From an uncultured Coprococcus sp. (lineage in GTDB: Bacteria; Bacillota; Clostridia; Lachnospirales; Lachnospiraceae), in NCBI GenBank assembly GCA_934247115.1, contig CAKQIY010000005.1:1-64000 (forward strand): a stretch of DNA of 64,000 bases. Reading direction: 5' to 3'. Under the pieces are notes generated by a model. It saw only the letters and a program-made list of their open reading frames with translations, was not told the DNA's origin and did no database searches. Below are positions 27,836-35,619 of this stretch, piece after piece (within the stretch, counting starts at the first letter, position 1; each line of letters begins with the position of its first letter). Both the position numbers and the translations under genes were made by a program.

Positions 27836-30343
27836 CTACTCCACCGACTTAAGCGATTCCGCCATATTTATCTTATCAAGCTTGACTGACATGACTCTGT
27901 TGACAAGGAAATTGAACACAAAAGTCAACACTATACTGTACACATAGCTCATCGGTGCTATATATGTATCAAATGCGACCATATCCACCTTGATCTGCCC
28001 TATGACAAATGCATGTAAAAACACTCCAAGCACAAGTCCCACAGCGATTCCAAATGTCGTCAGGACTCTGTTCTCCCTGAACACATAAGCCGAAGTCTCG
28101 TTTTTGAAAAATCCCAGAACCTTTATGGTCGCTATCTCCCTGAGGCGCTCTGTGATATTGATATTTGTCAGGTTGTAGAGAACGATAAATGCAAGAGCAC
28201 CCGCCGAGAGTATAACTACAATTACTATATAATTCAGACTCTCCATCATCTTGGATATCCTGTTCTTCATATCCTTGTTGATAGTCACTGATGCGGTTTC
28301 TGCATCACCCATGAGATCAGCAGATATCTCGTGCGAATCTGCGCCTTCCTCAAGATTGAAATACACCGATTTGTATTGAGGTGCCTCCCCCATCTGATCC
28401 TCATATGTTTCAGGTGAGATATACACATAGTTGTATACATGATTCCTGAATATGCCTGATATGGAGACTCTTATCTCTTTCATCTCACTGTCTCTGACCG
28501 TTATTACATCGCCCGTTTTGAGGTCGTACTGTTCTGCCAGCGCAGTATTGATCACAGCTTCTCCTTTGCCCGGATATTCTATCTCCGCACCGTCTTTGTC
28601 CGCAAATTTCATATACCTGTCAACGTGCTCAGGTTCTTCCATGATGACCATGTTCACGGACTTTACGCCTCCGTCACACACCAGATCCCAGCTAGATTCA
28701 CTGACGAGATCATAGCAGGATGTATCATTCTCCAGCCGGTCTTTCAGACTACTGAAGCGTTCATCTTCTCCATCACCCGCAATCGATGTATTCAGCGTTA
28801 TCACTCCATCTCCGACCTGTATCTCCCCATACTGATTGTCCGCAAATCCGCTTATGGAATCATTTATTCCAAAACCTGTGAGCAGCAGCGCAGTACAGCC
28901 GCTTATTCCTATTATCATCATGAAAAAACGTTTCTTATATCTGAATACATTTCTGACACTTACCTTTCTCAGAAATTTCAGTTTCTTCCATATAAATGGG
29001 ATATGCTCAAGGAACACCCTCTTGCCAGGTTTCGGAGCCTTAGGCCTCATAAGGCTTGCCGCAGTCTCAGAAAGCTCGTATCTGCAGGAAAACCAGGTTG
29101 TGCCAACAGTGCACAGAAGAGAAGCTGCCAGCACACCAATAACCAGCGTCCAGTCTGTGGTTCTCACAAGCGGCAGATGTATATACATCATATTATACGC
29201 ATACCAGATAACCTCCGGGAATACATATGTACCTATAAGATATCCACCTGCACATCCTACCACCGCCGCAGTCCCCGAATAGATCATATATTTTCCCATG
29301 ATCGCCGCCTTGCCATAGCCGAGAGCCTTCAGCATGCCTATCATAGATCGCTGCTCCTCAACCATCCTGTTCATGGTAGTCATACACACGAGAACGGCAA
29401 CCAATATGAAGAATACCGGGAATACCTTTGCAACTCCATTCACTATGTCTGAATCACTCTCAAAGCAGACATATCCGATATTCGTCTCCCTGCCGAGTAT
29501 GTAATAGTTCACACCATCTGCATCATCCAGCGTTATGTCCTTCACCATATCCTCCGTCATACCCTTTGCCATGAGGATATCCTTATACCTGTCTAACACA
29601 CTGGTCTTGCATATTGACTCCCATTCGTCTTTCCTGTCGTCTATATAGTCTTCATACTCATCGGCATACAGATCAAACTCTCTGTCAAATTTCACGTATA
29701 CATCGGTGTAGCATTCACTGTCAAATGCTTCAGGGCTGACATATACAAAGCCCGCGATCTTACCATTTCCAAGGGTTGTGGTGCCTCTTTCAAAATTAAT
29801 ATAAAGAGGGGAGTTGACAGTTCCGACAACGGTGAATTTCTTCACCTTAAGGATATCCTGTGTACTGCTGCCCTCACCTTCTGCTGCATCGTCATCTGCC
29901 ACCTCTATGACATCGCCAATCTTTATACTGTCCATCTTGGCATCTACAACACATTCATCATCCTTTTCCGGCATGCGTCCATCCACAAGACTCAGTTTAT
30001 TGATGTTTTCCGGGACTGACATAGTCTTCAACACCCTGTCATTTTCGCCCTGGTTCTTGTATAGGACATCCAGACTGTAACCGCCCTCAGCGTACAGCAC
30101 ATCCTTCTCCCCGGCAAATGAATCCACGTCATCATCCGTGTATCCCAGAGTTGACAGAAGATGCAGATCATAGAAATTTCCCTTGTCAAGGAAGTTCGAT
30201 ATGGTATTCATCATATCCGGCTTCGTCATCTTGAGCCCCGAGAAAAATCCCACGCCCAAGGCTATGATCGCCATGATGGCTGCAAATCTTCCAAATGTAT
30301 TTTTTATCTCACGAAATGTCGTGCGTCTCATCATTGATTTCAT
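27836..30343 (-). CDS. ABC transporter permease, FtsX/MacB type
   Basis: An 835-aa membrane protein. A first helix (about 18-35) is followed by an extracytoplasmic domain, three helices (about 305-430), another helix near 470-490, a second extracytoplasmic domain, and three C-terminal helices. This is the double FtsX layout of large Gram-positive exporters for lipoproteins, peptides or antimicrobials. The start MKSMMRRTTF at 30343 lies 7 bases after the ATPase stop, with AGGTGG upstream; both genes form an operon. Substrate is unknown; no kinase or regulator pair lies next to it. Confidence 0.85.
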   Translation of the reverse strand: MKSMMRRTTFREIKNTFGRFAAIMAIIALGVGFFSGLKMTKPDMMNTISNFLDKGNFYDLHLLSTLGYTDDDVDSFAGEKDVLYAEGGYSLDVLYKNQGENDRVLKTMSVPENINKLSLVDGRMPEKDDECVVDAKMDSIKIGDVIEVADDDAAEGEGSSTQDILKVKKFTVVGTVNSPLYINFERGTTTLGNGKIAGFVYVSPEAFDSECYTDVYVKFDREFDLYADEYEDYIDDRKDEWESICKTSVLDRYKDILMAKGMTEDMVKDITLDDADGVNYYILGRETNIGYVCFESDSDIVNGVAKVFPVFFILVAVLVCMTTMNRMVEEQRSMIGMLKALGYGKAAIMGKYMIYSGTAAVVGCAGGYLIGTYVFPEVIWYAYNMMYIHLPLVRTTDWTLVIGVLAASLLCTVGTTWFSCRYELSETAASLMRPKAPKPGKRVFLEHIPFIWKKLKFLRKVSVRNVFRYKKRFFMMIIGISGCTALLLTGFGINDSISGFADNQYGEIQVGDGVITLNTSIAGDGEDERFSSLKDRLENDTSCYDLVSESSWDLVCDGGVKSVNMVIMEEPEHVDRYMKFADKDGAEIEYPGKGEAVINTALAEQYDLKTGDVITVRDSEMKEIRVSISGIFRNHVYNYVYISPETYEDQMGEAPQYKSVYFNLEEGADSHEISADLMGDAETASVTINKDMKNRISKMMESLNYIVIVVILSAGALAFIVLYNLTNINITERLREIATIKVLGFFKNETSAYVFRENRVLTTFGIAVGLVLGVFLHAFVIGQIKVDMVAFDTYIAPMSYVYSIVLTFVFNFLVNRVMSVKLDKINMAESLKSVE

Positions 30344-30350
30344 AGGCCAC

Positions 30351-31052
30351 CTACCATTCCAGATCCTCAACGTTCCTGATGTTATCATTCATAACCACTT
30401 TCTCCACAGTTCCACTCTTAACCGTGATGACTCTGTCCGCCATGGCTGTGAGTGCCTGATTATGCGTTATGACTATAACTGTCGTTCCCGTATTTCTGCA
30501 TGTATCCTGAAGGAGCTTCAACACAGCCTTGCCTGTGTTGTAATCCAGAGCTCCGGTCGGCTCATCACAGAGCAGAAGCTTTGGATTCTTTGCAAGCGCC
30601 CTCGCTATGGCAACTCTCTGCTGCTCACCACCTGAGAGCTGTGCCGGGAAGTTTGCCATACGGTCCTCAAGTCCCACCTGCTTCAGAACTGTCGCAGCAT
30701 CCAGCGGCTCCTTGCAGATCTGTGCCGCAAGCTCCACATTCTCAAGTGCTGTGAGGTTCTGTACCAGATTGTAGAACTGGAACACGAATCCCACATCATA
30801 CCTTCTGTATGCCGTGAGCTGCTTCTTATTCAAAGTTGATATCTCTCTGCCATCCAGCTTCACACTGCCGCTTGTCAGAGTGTCCATACCACCAAGTATA
30901 TTCAAGATAGTAGTCTTGCCAGCACCGGAGGCTCCGACTATGACACAGAACTCTCCCTTTTCTATCTCAAAATCCACATCACGGAGAGCATTGATCTCCA
31001 CCTCTCCTGTCTTGTATACTTTCTTTACATCACGAAATTCTACGTAACTCAT
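30351..31052 (-). CDS. ABC transporter ATP-binding protein, LolD/MacB type
   Basis: A 233-aa ATPase partner of the downstream FtsX-type permease. Seen: Walker A GASGAGKTT (about 38-46), Q-loop VFQFYNLV, signature LSGGEQQR, Walker B LLLCDEPTGALD and H-loop VITHN. The gene starts 15 bases after the AAA-ATPase gene, with GGTGG before the ATG, so it may also be read from that promoter (33022-33050); no other promoter is evident in the 15-base gap. Confidence 0.92.
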   Translation of the reverse strand: MSYVEFRDVKKVYKTGEVEINALRDVDFEIEKGEFCVIVGASGAGKTTILNILGGMDTLTSGSVKLDGREISTLNKKQLTAYRRYDVGFVFQFYNLVQNLTALENVELAAQICKEPLDAATVLKQVGLEDRMANFPAQLSGGEQQRVAIARALAKNPKLLLCDEPTGALDYNTGKAVLKLLQDTCRNTGTTVIVITHNQALTAMADRVITVKSGTVEKVVMNDNIRNVEDLEW

Positions 31053-31067
31053 CCTGCACCACCCTTT

Positions 31068-32948
31068 CTATATAGATATATTACTGTTTTCGCTTTCCAC
31101 ACATACGCTTTTCCCTGAAAAAGCTATGCCTATCTTCAATATGTTTTTGATTCCATCCCTTGTCATCTGAACATCATACCTTCTGCCACTAATCTGAGCC
31201 AGAGCTTCATCGGCCAATTTGTCAAGCGCATCTTTTCCCAGATTCTTCTTCCACTTAAGTTCCATTATTATACCTGGATATCTTTCACCCCTTGGGAACA
31301 TACATATGTCATATCTTCCATCACCTGACTCCCGGTTGGATTTGATCTTATACTGATTATCCATCATAGCTATAAGCCCTAGAACTAATCCGTGATAGAA
31401 TCCTTCCGCCCCAGCATCATAAAAGCTTATTGCTTCATCCATATACTCAGCTATTGCATGCTCCAATTTAACGAAATCATTGACATACAGACTTTCAGCT
31501 ATTTTATTAGCAGTTGTCCGGGTGATTGCACCGACCTCCAGCAAATGTGACAGAATTTCGCTTTTATAGACCGCCGCTATCTCTTTGTTCGGAATAGACA
31601 CCTCACATAGATATGAGCCGTCTGCCTGGAGTTCTTTTTGGGGAGTCTTCAAATATCCTGCCACCAACAACAAACTGTAGATATTTGCCGGATCCTCTGC
31701 CAGTGATCTGTATACAACATTCTGATCGATTTTCGCAATGACCCTTTTCCCCTGTAATAATGAATATAAACTTTCAGAAATATCATCTGTGGCGTTTTTC
31801 AAAACATCGTCAAGTATTTCATTTTTTCCAGTATTTACCCAATACGCCTGAGGTTTACAGTCTCTGGAAATATAATTGATAACCGACCAAGGATTATATA
31901 TTTCTTCGTTTCCAAACAAATATCCATCATACCATTCCGCGAGTTCTGCTTTCTTTTCAGGCACACCATAATACCCGAGCATAGTTTCTACTTCTTCACT
32001 GGTAAATCCAAAATACCTGTCATACTCATCATCCATAACAGAATTGACAGTAAGATTGTTAAGTCCACTAAATATACTTTCCTGCGCAATCCTAAGAATA
32101 CCTGTCAGAAAGCCAAATGAAAGATTCTTATTATCCTTAAATGCTCCCGAAAAGAAATTTCTCATAAATCCTATAATCTCTTCATAAAAGTCCTTTGCGT
32201 ACCCCTCCTGTATCGGCGTATCGTATTCATCAATAATGATTACAGGTGCTTTACCATAATAAGCATCCAGCATTTTGGACAATTTATCAAGTGCAGACGT
32301 AAGTTCTACCTCATTTGCCGTTCCATCGAGCATTTTTTCAAAGTATTTTTTTTCGTAGACCGATATCTTATCACTGTCTATAATCTCCTGATGCCTTCCA
32401 TACTCCTCCTGGACAAGCCCTCTTATCTTTCCAATTGTAGCTTCCCATGTATCGAATTTCACATCTTTAAAAGTAAGAAATATAACAGGATATTTTCCCT
32501 GATGAGATTGGTATTCTTCACCGCACTTCCAGATTGCTTTATCCTTAAAATATCTGGAGGTGTCATCCTCTGATATCTCAAAAAACACTCTTAACATATC
32601 CATGTTTAAAGTTTTTCCAAATCTCCTGGGTCTGGTAAATAATGATACCAGCGGTTTTCTGTCTAGAAACTCCTTTATCATCATAGTTTTATCAACATAA
32701 TAATACTCCGACTGTGCCCTTACATAATCTGAAATACCAATTGGTAATGATTTCTTTTCACAAGTATCTTTTTTCTTTATATACCTTCTATTGGAAACTC
32801 TGCCATCCACTGGTCTTACCGCATTATCTGGGATCTGCCATCTTCTTCCACTTTTTATCGCGCCACTTATCTTGCCTTTTTTACACAGATCATTTATAGT
32901 CCGTTCTGACAAATTCCACTCCCGCGCTATCTGCTTACAACTTTTCAT
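31068..32948 (-). CDS. AAA-ATPase-like / PD-(D/E)XK protein with N-terminal HTH
   Basis: A 626-aa protein. Residues 1-45 are a MerR/excisionase-like helix-turn-helix (CKQIAREWNLSERTINDLCKKG, then a W-Q-IP wing). Residues about 65-300 match the AAA-ATPase-like family (PF09820): P-loop RPRRFGKTL and Walker B IIIDEYDTP. The C-terminus has a PD-(D/E)XK nuclease-like fold (PF08011) with D in GRYDICMF and ELKWKK. Function of this abundant Clostridia/Bacteroides family is unsettled (mobile or defence-related guesses exist). Start at 32948 has GGAG 8 bases upstream. The added HTH and the palindrome over its promoter suggest autoregulation. A relative without HTH is at 45032-46618. Confidence 0.85.
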   Translation of the reverse strand: MKSCKQIAREWNLSERTINDLCKKGKISGAIKSGRRWQIPDNAVRPVDGRVSNRRYIKKKDTCEKKSLPIGISDYVRAQSEYYYVDKTMMIKEFLDRKPLVSLFTRPRRFGKTLNMDMLRVFFEISEDDTSRYFKDKAIWKCGEEYQSHQGKYPVIFLTFKDVKFDTWEATIGKIRGLVQEEYGRHQEIIDSDKISVYEKKYFEKMLDGTANEVELTSALDKLSKMLDAYYGKAPVIIIDEYDTPIQEGYAKDFYEEIIGFMRNFFSGAFKDNKNLSFGFLTGILRIAQESIFSGLNNLTVNSVMDDEYDRYFGFTSEEVETMLGYYGVPEKKAELAEWYDGYLFGNEEIYNPWSVINYISRDCKPQAYWVNTGKNEILDDVLKNATDDISESLYSLLQGKRVIAKIDQNVVYRSLAEDPANIYSLLLVAGYLKTPQKELQADGSYLCEVSIPNKEIAAVYKSEILSHLLEVGAITRTTANKIAESLYVNDFVKLEHAIAEYMDEAISFYDAGAEGFYHGLVLGLIAMMDNQYKIKSNRESGDGRYDICMFPRGERYPGIIMELKWKKNLGKDALDKLADEALAQISGRRYDVQMTRDGIKNILKIGIAFSGKSVCVESENSNISI

Positions 32949-33021
32949 TTTCACATCTCCAATCATCTGACAACATCCTGGCAAACATCACCTCTATATA
33001 CTATATCTCCTTATTACGCAT

Positions 33022-33050
33022 ATTATACAATATTATCCGCAATATATCAA
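33022..33050 (-). promoter_or_regulatory. Promoter of the HTH-AAA-ATPase gene
   Basis: Minus strand TTGATA (33045-33050), 17-base spacer, TATAAT (33022-33027): a near-consensus sigma-A promoter about 75 bases upstream of the start. Confidence 0.8.
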
Positions 33051-33095
33051 AGTATAACCGATATATTGCGGATATTTTTTATAAATCGCGGATAT
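33035..33095. promoter_or_regulatory. Operator: 14-bp perfect inverted repeat plus extra half-site
   Basis: ATCCGCAATATATC (33035-33048) and its exact complement GATATATTGCGGAT (33060-33073) flank 11 bases and overlap the promoter -35 and spacer. A further GCGGATAT lies at 33088-33095, 20 bases from the one inside the right arm. Likely binds the HTH domain of the gene itself (inference). Confidence 0.7.
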
Positions 33096-33121
33096 GTAGC
33101 CGTATAAATCCCCATATAACA

Positions 33122-33161
33122 TAAAAAAATCCCCCATACCTGCCTCGTGCAGATACGGGGG
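33122..33161 (-). terminator. Intrinsic terminator of the 41-aa basic protein gene
   Basis: Arms CCCCCaTAccTGC / GCAgaTAcGGGGG, loop CTCGT (33131-33161), then ATTTTTTTAT on the minus strand. It ends the short gene 17 bases after its stop. Confidence 0.88.
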
Positions 33162-33178
33162 ACTTTCGTCTCATATCA

Positions 33179-33304
33179 CTACTTATGCTTTTTTGACTTT
33201 GGTGTAGCTGGTTCTTCAGCTGCTACAGCGTTATGATTTGCTGTTGCATATACCTTCTGAACTGCTTTCTTTTTCTTCAATGGATGCTTTGGGTTTTTAT
33301 CCAT
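33179..33304 (-). CDS. Small basic protein (41 aa) under CIRCE control
   Basis: The minus strand encodes MDKNPKHPLKKKKAVQKV, a middle Ala/Asn stretch with AAEEPATPKS, and a KKHK end: 12 Lys in 41 residues. GGAAGTG is 7 bases before the ATG. A consensus promoter with a CIRCE element lies about 115 bases upstream and a strong terminator follows, so it is a full monocistronic unit. No known domain; no transmembrane segment. Control by HrcA suggests a role during heat or protein-folding stress, for example binding nucleic acid or an acidic partner (inference). Not a fragment: start, stop, promoter and terminator all fit. Confidence 0.75.
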   Translation of the reverse strand: MDKNPKHPLKKKKAVQKVYATANHNAVAAEEPATPKSKKHK

Positions 33305-33419
33305 TTTGAACACTTCCTTTCTGTTTCCCTAAAATGTTATATAACAGAAATCTGCAGTACATATGCCGAACGGTCATCTGCACCACCGGTTGTGCTATCC
33401 TTTTCTTATCTTTGACTAT

Positions 33420-33462
33420 GTTATAGTCCTCTATGCTAGCAATGTCAAGAGGTGAGTGCTAA
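33420..33462 (-). promoter_or_regulatory. CIRCE-type operator over a sigma-A promoter
   Basis: Minus strand: TTAGCACTC (33454-33462), 9 bases, then a degenerate second arm (33436-33444; six of nine positions match). The -35 TTGACA (33443-33448) sits inside the element, with a 17-base spacer to TATAAC (33420-33425). Same architecture as the Hsp20 promoter at 49017-49059. Confidence 0.82.
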
Positions 33463-33688
33463 TTTTTTGTGAAGATTGTGTGAAGCTGTCTATGTCAATA
33501 TCAGGTCAACTCTTCTAAGAAGGAAATTTGTTTTTGTACAGATTAGGTACTCGCATATTAACCGAAAAAGCGTACTTCCCCTCGGCAAAGATACGGTTCA
33601 GATACACCCAATTCCCCCGCGATTCATTGACACCATTTTCCCAATTGGATATATTGTGGGTGATATTAGCAAAAAGGAGCTGACAGCC

Positions 33689-34156
33689 ATGCCGAGGATA
33701 AACGACGGAAGAAAAAAGTTCATAGCTTTTATCCTGATAATCATTCTCTCCTTTTTGTGCGTATGCTCACATTCTGACCATTCATGTATTTCCCATACTG
33801 GTCATACTGCAAATGCTGAGAGCACTCAGCTTTCAGAATACCATGCCGAGTCATCCCTTGAAAGCGGGGACATAAAGACCCCTGATGCAAATCGGATCAT
33901 AGAAGCAAATATAGTCTACAATGTAAGAACCGGTGAACAGCTTACCAGGAGCAGACAAAATGTCAAAGGCTTCGAAGAGCTTCTCGACTGTGCCGGTCTA
34001 TATTCTCTCATGCAGACAGCATTCATGTCTGCTTATATCCCAATTTTAATTACCAGAGGGGAACTGACCCCCAGATATGTGATCGTGGTGTATCTCCACC
34101 TGTGTGACGGGAAGAAGTATGTCCTTTTATCTCATGCTGCTGAGTTCATCCTGTGA
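33689..34156 (+). CDS. Hypothetical exported or membrane protein, Cys/His-rich after one helix
   Basis: A 155-aa product starting MPRINDGRKK at 33689, chosen because AAAAGGAG lies 9 bases upstream; the frame is open further 5' but without a ribosome site. Residues 10-27 are a hydrophobic helix (signal or anchor), followed by CVCSHSDHSCISHTGH, which could bind a metal. I do not recognise a family. The last 30 bases overlap the 3' end of a truncated HTH gene on the other strand, so the C-terminus may have been created by a rearrangement at about 34130-34150. Confidence 0.5.
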   Translation: MPRINDGRKKFIAFILIIILSFLCVCSHSDHSCISHTGHTANAESTQLSEYHAESSLESGDIKTPDANRIIEANIVYNVRTGEQLTRSRQNVKGFEELLDCAGLYSLMQTAFMSAYIPILITRGELTPRYVIVVYLHLCDGKKYVLLSHAAEFIL

Positions 34157-34261
34157 CATACCAAGCTTTACGCGAAGCACAGGAAGTTCATCGACAAATC
34201 TGGATATAAGTTCTTGTCTGTCACTCTCACTCATCCCCATGGAATCCTTTTCATTTCTCAT
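34127..34261 (-). pseudogene. Truncated XRE-family HTH regulator (N-terminal 44 codons)
   Basis: Reads MRNEKDSMGMSESDRQELIS, then RFVDELPVLRVKLGMSQDEL and stops with TAA after SSMR. ELPVLR.KLG.SQ.EL is the start of a common Firmicutes XRE regulator, which normally continues into IGISRQTYS. The second half of the helix-turn-helix is missing. AAGGAGAT 5 bases before the ATG shows the gene was once complete. Broken by deletion or insertion at its 3' side. Confidence 0.6.
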
Positions 34262-34283
34262 GCGTTATCTCCTTCTTCAGATT

Positions 34284-34308
34284 TTCGTAGAGTATTGCAC
34301 TCTACGAA
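34284..34308. promoter_or_regulatory. 10-bp palindrome TTCGTAGAGT-N5-ACTCTACGAA
   Basis: A perfect inverted repeat followed by ten T on the plus strand. It lies between the truncated XRE gene (minus) and the XRE gene at 34366 (plus). It could be an intrinsic terminator for plus-strand transcripts or the operator of the truncated XRE gene; both fit. Confidence 0.55.
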
Positions 34309-34365
34309 TTTTTTTTTATGATTTTTTGTTTTTTTGCAATTTATACATTGCAAAGGAAATATGTC

Positions 34366-34614
34366 ATGAATCAAAAAATTAAACTCAATCCATCATTTGG
34401 TGATAATCTCAGGAAAATCCGAAAAGCTCACGGATATACACAGGAGGCAATTGTTGCAAAACTCCAATTGAAAAATATTGATATTTCCAGAAGCGTATAT
34501 GCCCAGATAGAATGCGGAACATACAACATCCGCATCTCTGAACTTGTTGCGCTAAAAGAGATCTATGGAATTTCTTTCGATGATTTTTTTGAAGGAATAT
34601 CTTCTCAATATTGA
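34366..34614 (+). CDS. XRE-family helix-turn-helix protein
   Basis: An 82-aa DNA-binding protein that consists of one Cro/CI-type HTH: FGDNLRKIRKAHGYTQEAIV, then SRSVYAQIECGTYNIRISEL. Start ATG at 34366 follows AAAGGAA by 8 bases; the frame is open upstream without a ribosome site. Such single-domain regulators often belong to mobile elements or toxin-antitoxin loci. It is convergent with the toxin-antitoxin pair and ends 43 bases before a shared terminator hairpin. Confidence 0.8.
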   Translation: MNQKIKLNPSFGDNLRKIRKAHGYTQEAIVAKLQLKNIDISRSVYAQIECGTYNIRISELVALKEIYGISFDDFFEGISSQY

Positions 34615-34652
34615 CATTTTGGGGGTAGTTTTACAAAATCTACAATACACAT

Positions 34653-34690
34653 AAAAAGTGGGAAGCATATCATATGCTTCCCACTCTTTA
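34653..34690. terminator. Bidirectional intrinsic terminator
   Basis: GTGGGAAGCATAT / ATATGCTTCCCAC stem (34659-34685) with A-run left and TCTTT right, between the convergent XRE gene and toxin gene. Confidence 0.8.
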
Positions 34691-34714
34691 ATGTTCATCT
34701 CTCTACAGATTGTT

Positions 34715-35029
34715 CTATATCATTTTCCCCTCAAAATCCTGTAATTCGTGAAATATATTATCTACTATCACTCGTTCTCCTTCTATTCGATATAACATAA
34801 AATATCTATGTCTTTCAAAATTAATTCTTCTATATCCCAGTTTTCTCAAACGCAGATTATCACATAGTTTCAAACTTGGAGCAATTTTTTCCAAACTTCT
34901 CTTCGTATTCTCAAAATCCTGAAGAACATTTGCCGCAGCCTGTTTACTATGTTTTTCAAATAAGAGATATTGAATAAAATTATCCAAATCATTCTCCGCA
35001 TCTTTTGTCAAAACTACCTCATAAGTCAT
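34715..35029 (-). CDS. RelE/ParE-family toxin
   Basis: A 104-aa protein with the RelE/ParE fold pattern: N-terminal YEVVLTKDAENDLDNFIQYL, a helical hairpin, and a beta-rich C-terminal half with LRLRKLGYRRINFERHRYFM and YRIEGERVIVDNI. In the family these are ribosome-dependent mRNA nucleases (RelE) or gyrase poisons (ParE); which applies is not clear. Its ATG overlaps the antitoxin gene end by 11 bases, the standard coupling of type II pairs. Confidence 0.82.
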   Translation of the reverse strand: MTYEVVLTKDAENDLDNFIQYLLFEKHSKQAAANVLQDFENTKRSLEKIAPSLKLCDNLRLRKLGYRRINFERHRYFMLYRIEGERVIVDNIFHELQDFEGKMI

Positions 35030-35312
35030 ACTTCTTCCTCATATCATCTATCACAACATCAGCATCACGACATTCACCTTTTTCAGCATGTTGTCTTGAC
35101 TTCGCCAGTTTGTCTATCATCTGTTCCTCTGTCATTGCCACATATGGATCTGTAACAACCCTTTTTATCTCAAATGGAAATCCATTATTTGCAACTGCCT
35201 GGGTAAGAAAAATTCTTATAGCTGTCGTAGTATCTGTTCCAAGATCATGAAATAATTTATCTGATTTTGACTTAAGTTCATTGTCTACCCTTACCTGTAT
35301 TGTGCTCGCCAT
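35019..35312 (-). CDS. RelB/DinJ-family antitoxin
   Basis: A 97-aa protein. The N-terminal ASTIQVRVDNELKSKSDKLF and GTDTTTAIRIFLTQAV are typical of ribbon-helix-helix RelB/DinJ antitoxins, which neutralise the toxin and bind their own promoter. I choose ATG 35312, 9 bases after AGGAGG; a second ATG only 3 bases from the site is too close. Followed with overlap by the toxin gene. Confidence 0.85.
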   Translation of the reverse strand: MASTIQVRVDNELKSKSDKLFHDLGTDTTTAIRIFLTQAVANNGFPFEIKRVVTDPYVAMTEEQMIDKLAKSRQHAEKGECRDADVVIDDMRKKYDL

Positions 35313-35364
35313 TCTCATGCACCTCCTAGTATTAATAATATGCAACCTCATCGCTTCTTTATAA

Positions 35365-35393
35365 ATTATAATACTTAATTTATGCTAATTCAA
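35365..35393 (-). promoter_or_regulatory. Promoter of the toxin-antitoxin operon
   Basis: Minus strand TTGAAT (35388-35393), 17-base spacer, TATAAT (35365-35370). ATACATTTGTAT, a 12-base near-palindrome, lies just upstream and could be an operator for the antitoxin complex. Confidence 0.75.
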
Positions 35394-35419
35394 TACAAAT
35401 GTATTGTTTCAGTAATAGC

Positions 35420-35449
35420 GTTCCATATGCAAAGGTTCCATATGCAAAC
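35420..35449. repeat. Two-copy 15-bp tandem repeat
   Basis: GTTCCATATGCAAAG followed directly by GTTCCATATGCAAAC. It lies at the end of a coding remnant and upstream of the toxin-antitoxin promoter. Confidence 0.8.
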
Positions 35450-35514
35450 ACTATGACATCGGCATCATTCATATCCTCATATATTTCTATCATGTCATCC
35501 TGAATGAGATAATA
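35440..35514 (-). pseudogene. Fragment resembling a flavodoxin / NADPH-FMN reductase family gene
   Basis: The minus strand reads QDDMIEIYEDMNDADVIVFA in one frame. DDM..IY..M..AD.IVF is the conserved segment before the FMN-binding SP.Y motif of the iron-sulfur flavoprotein / FMN reductase family. After FA the frame runs into the tandem repeat and the family motif is lost. No start codon. Short, so tentative. Confidence 0.4.
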
Positions 35515-35551
35515 GTTTCATTTTCACTCTATATATGATAATATGATTGTA

Positions 35552-35567
35552 GTTAGATATATCTAAC
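35552..35567. promoter_or_regulatory. Perfect 16-bp palindrome GTTAGATATATCTAAC
   Basis: Lies 52 bases upstream of the GNAT start and just downstream of TATGATAAT (35534-35542), a likely -10. Its place is that of a repressor operator. No cognate regulator lies beside it. Confidence 0.65.
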
Positions 35568-35619
35568 CGTGTAAATCAAATTAGAAACTACAATATAATT
35601 ATCGAACGGAGAAAATGCT

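Noticed and set aside
28625..29452. 275-codon open frame antisense to the FtsX-type permease
   Set aside because: Basic, unstructured composition and no ribosome site; the opposite strand codes for a clear permease.
32938..32991. 17-codon upstream ORF overlapping the HTH-AAA-ATPase start
   Set aside because: Its ribosome site touches the ATG with no spacing and the peptide shows no feature of a leader.
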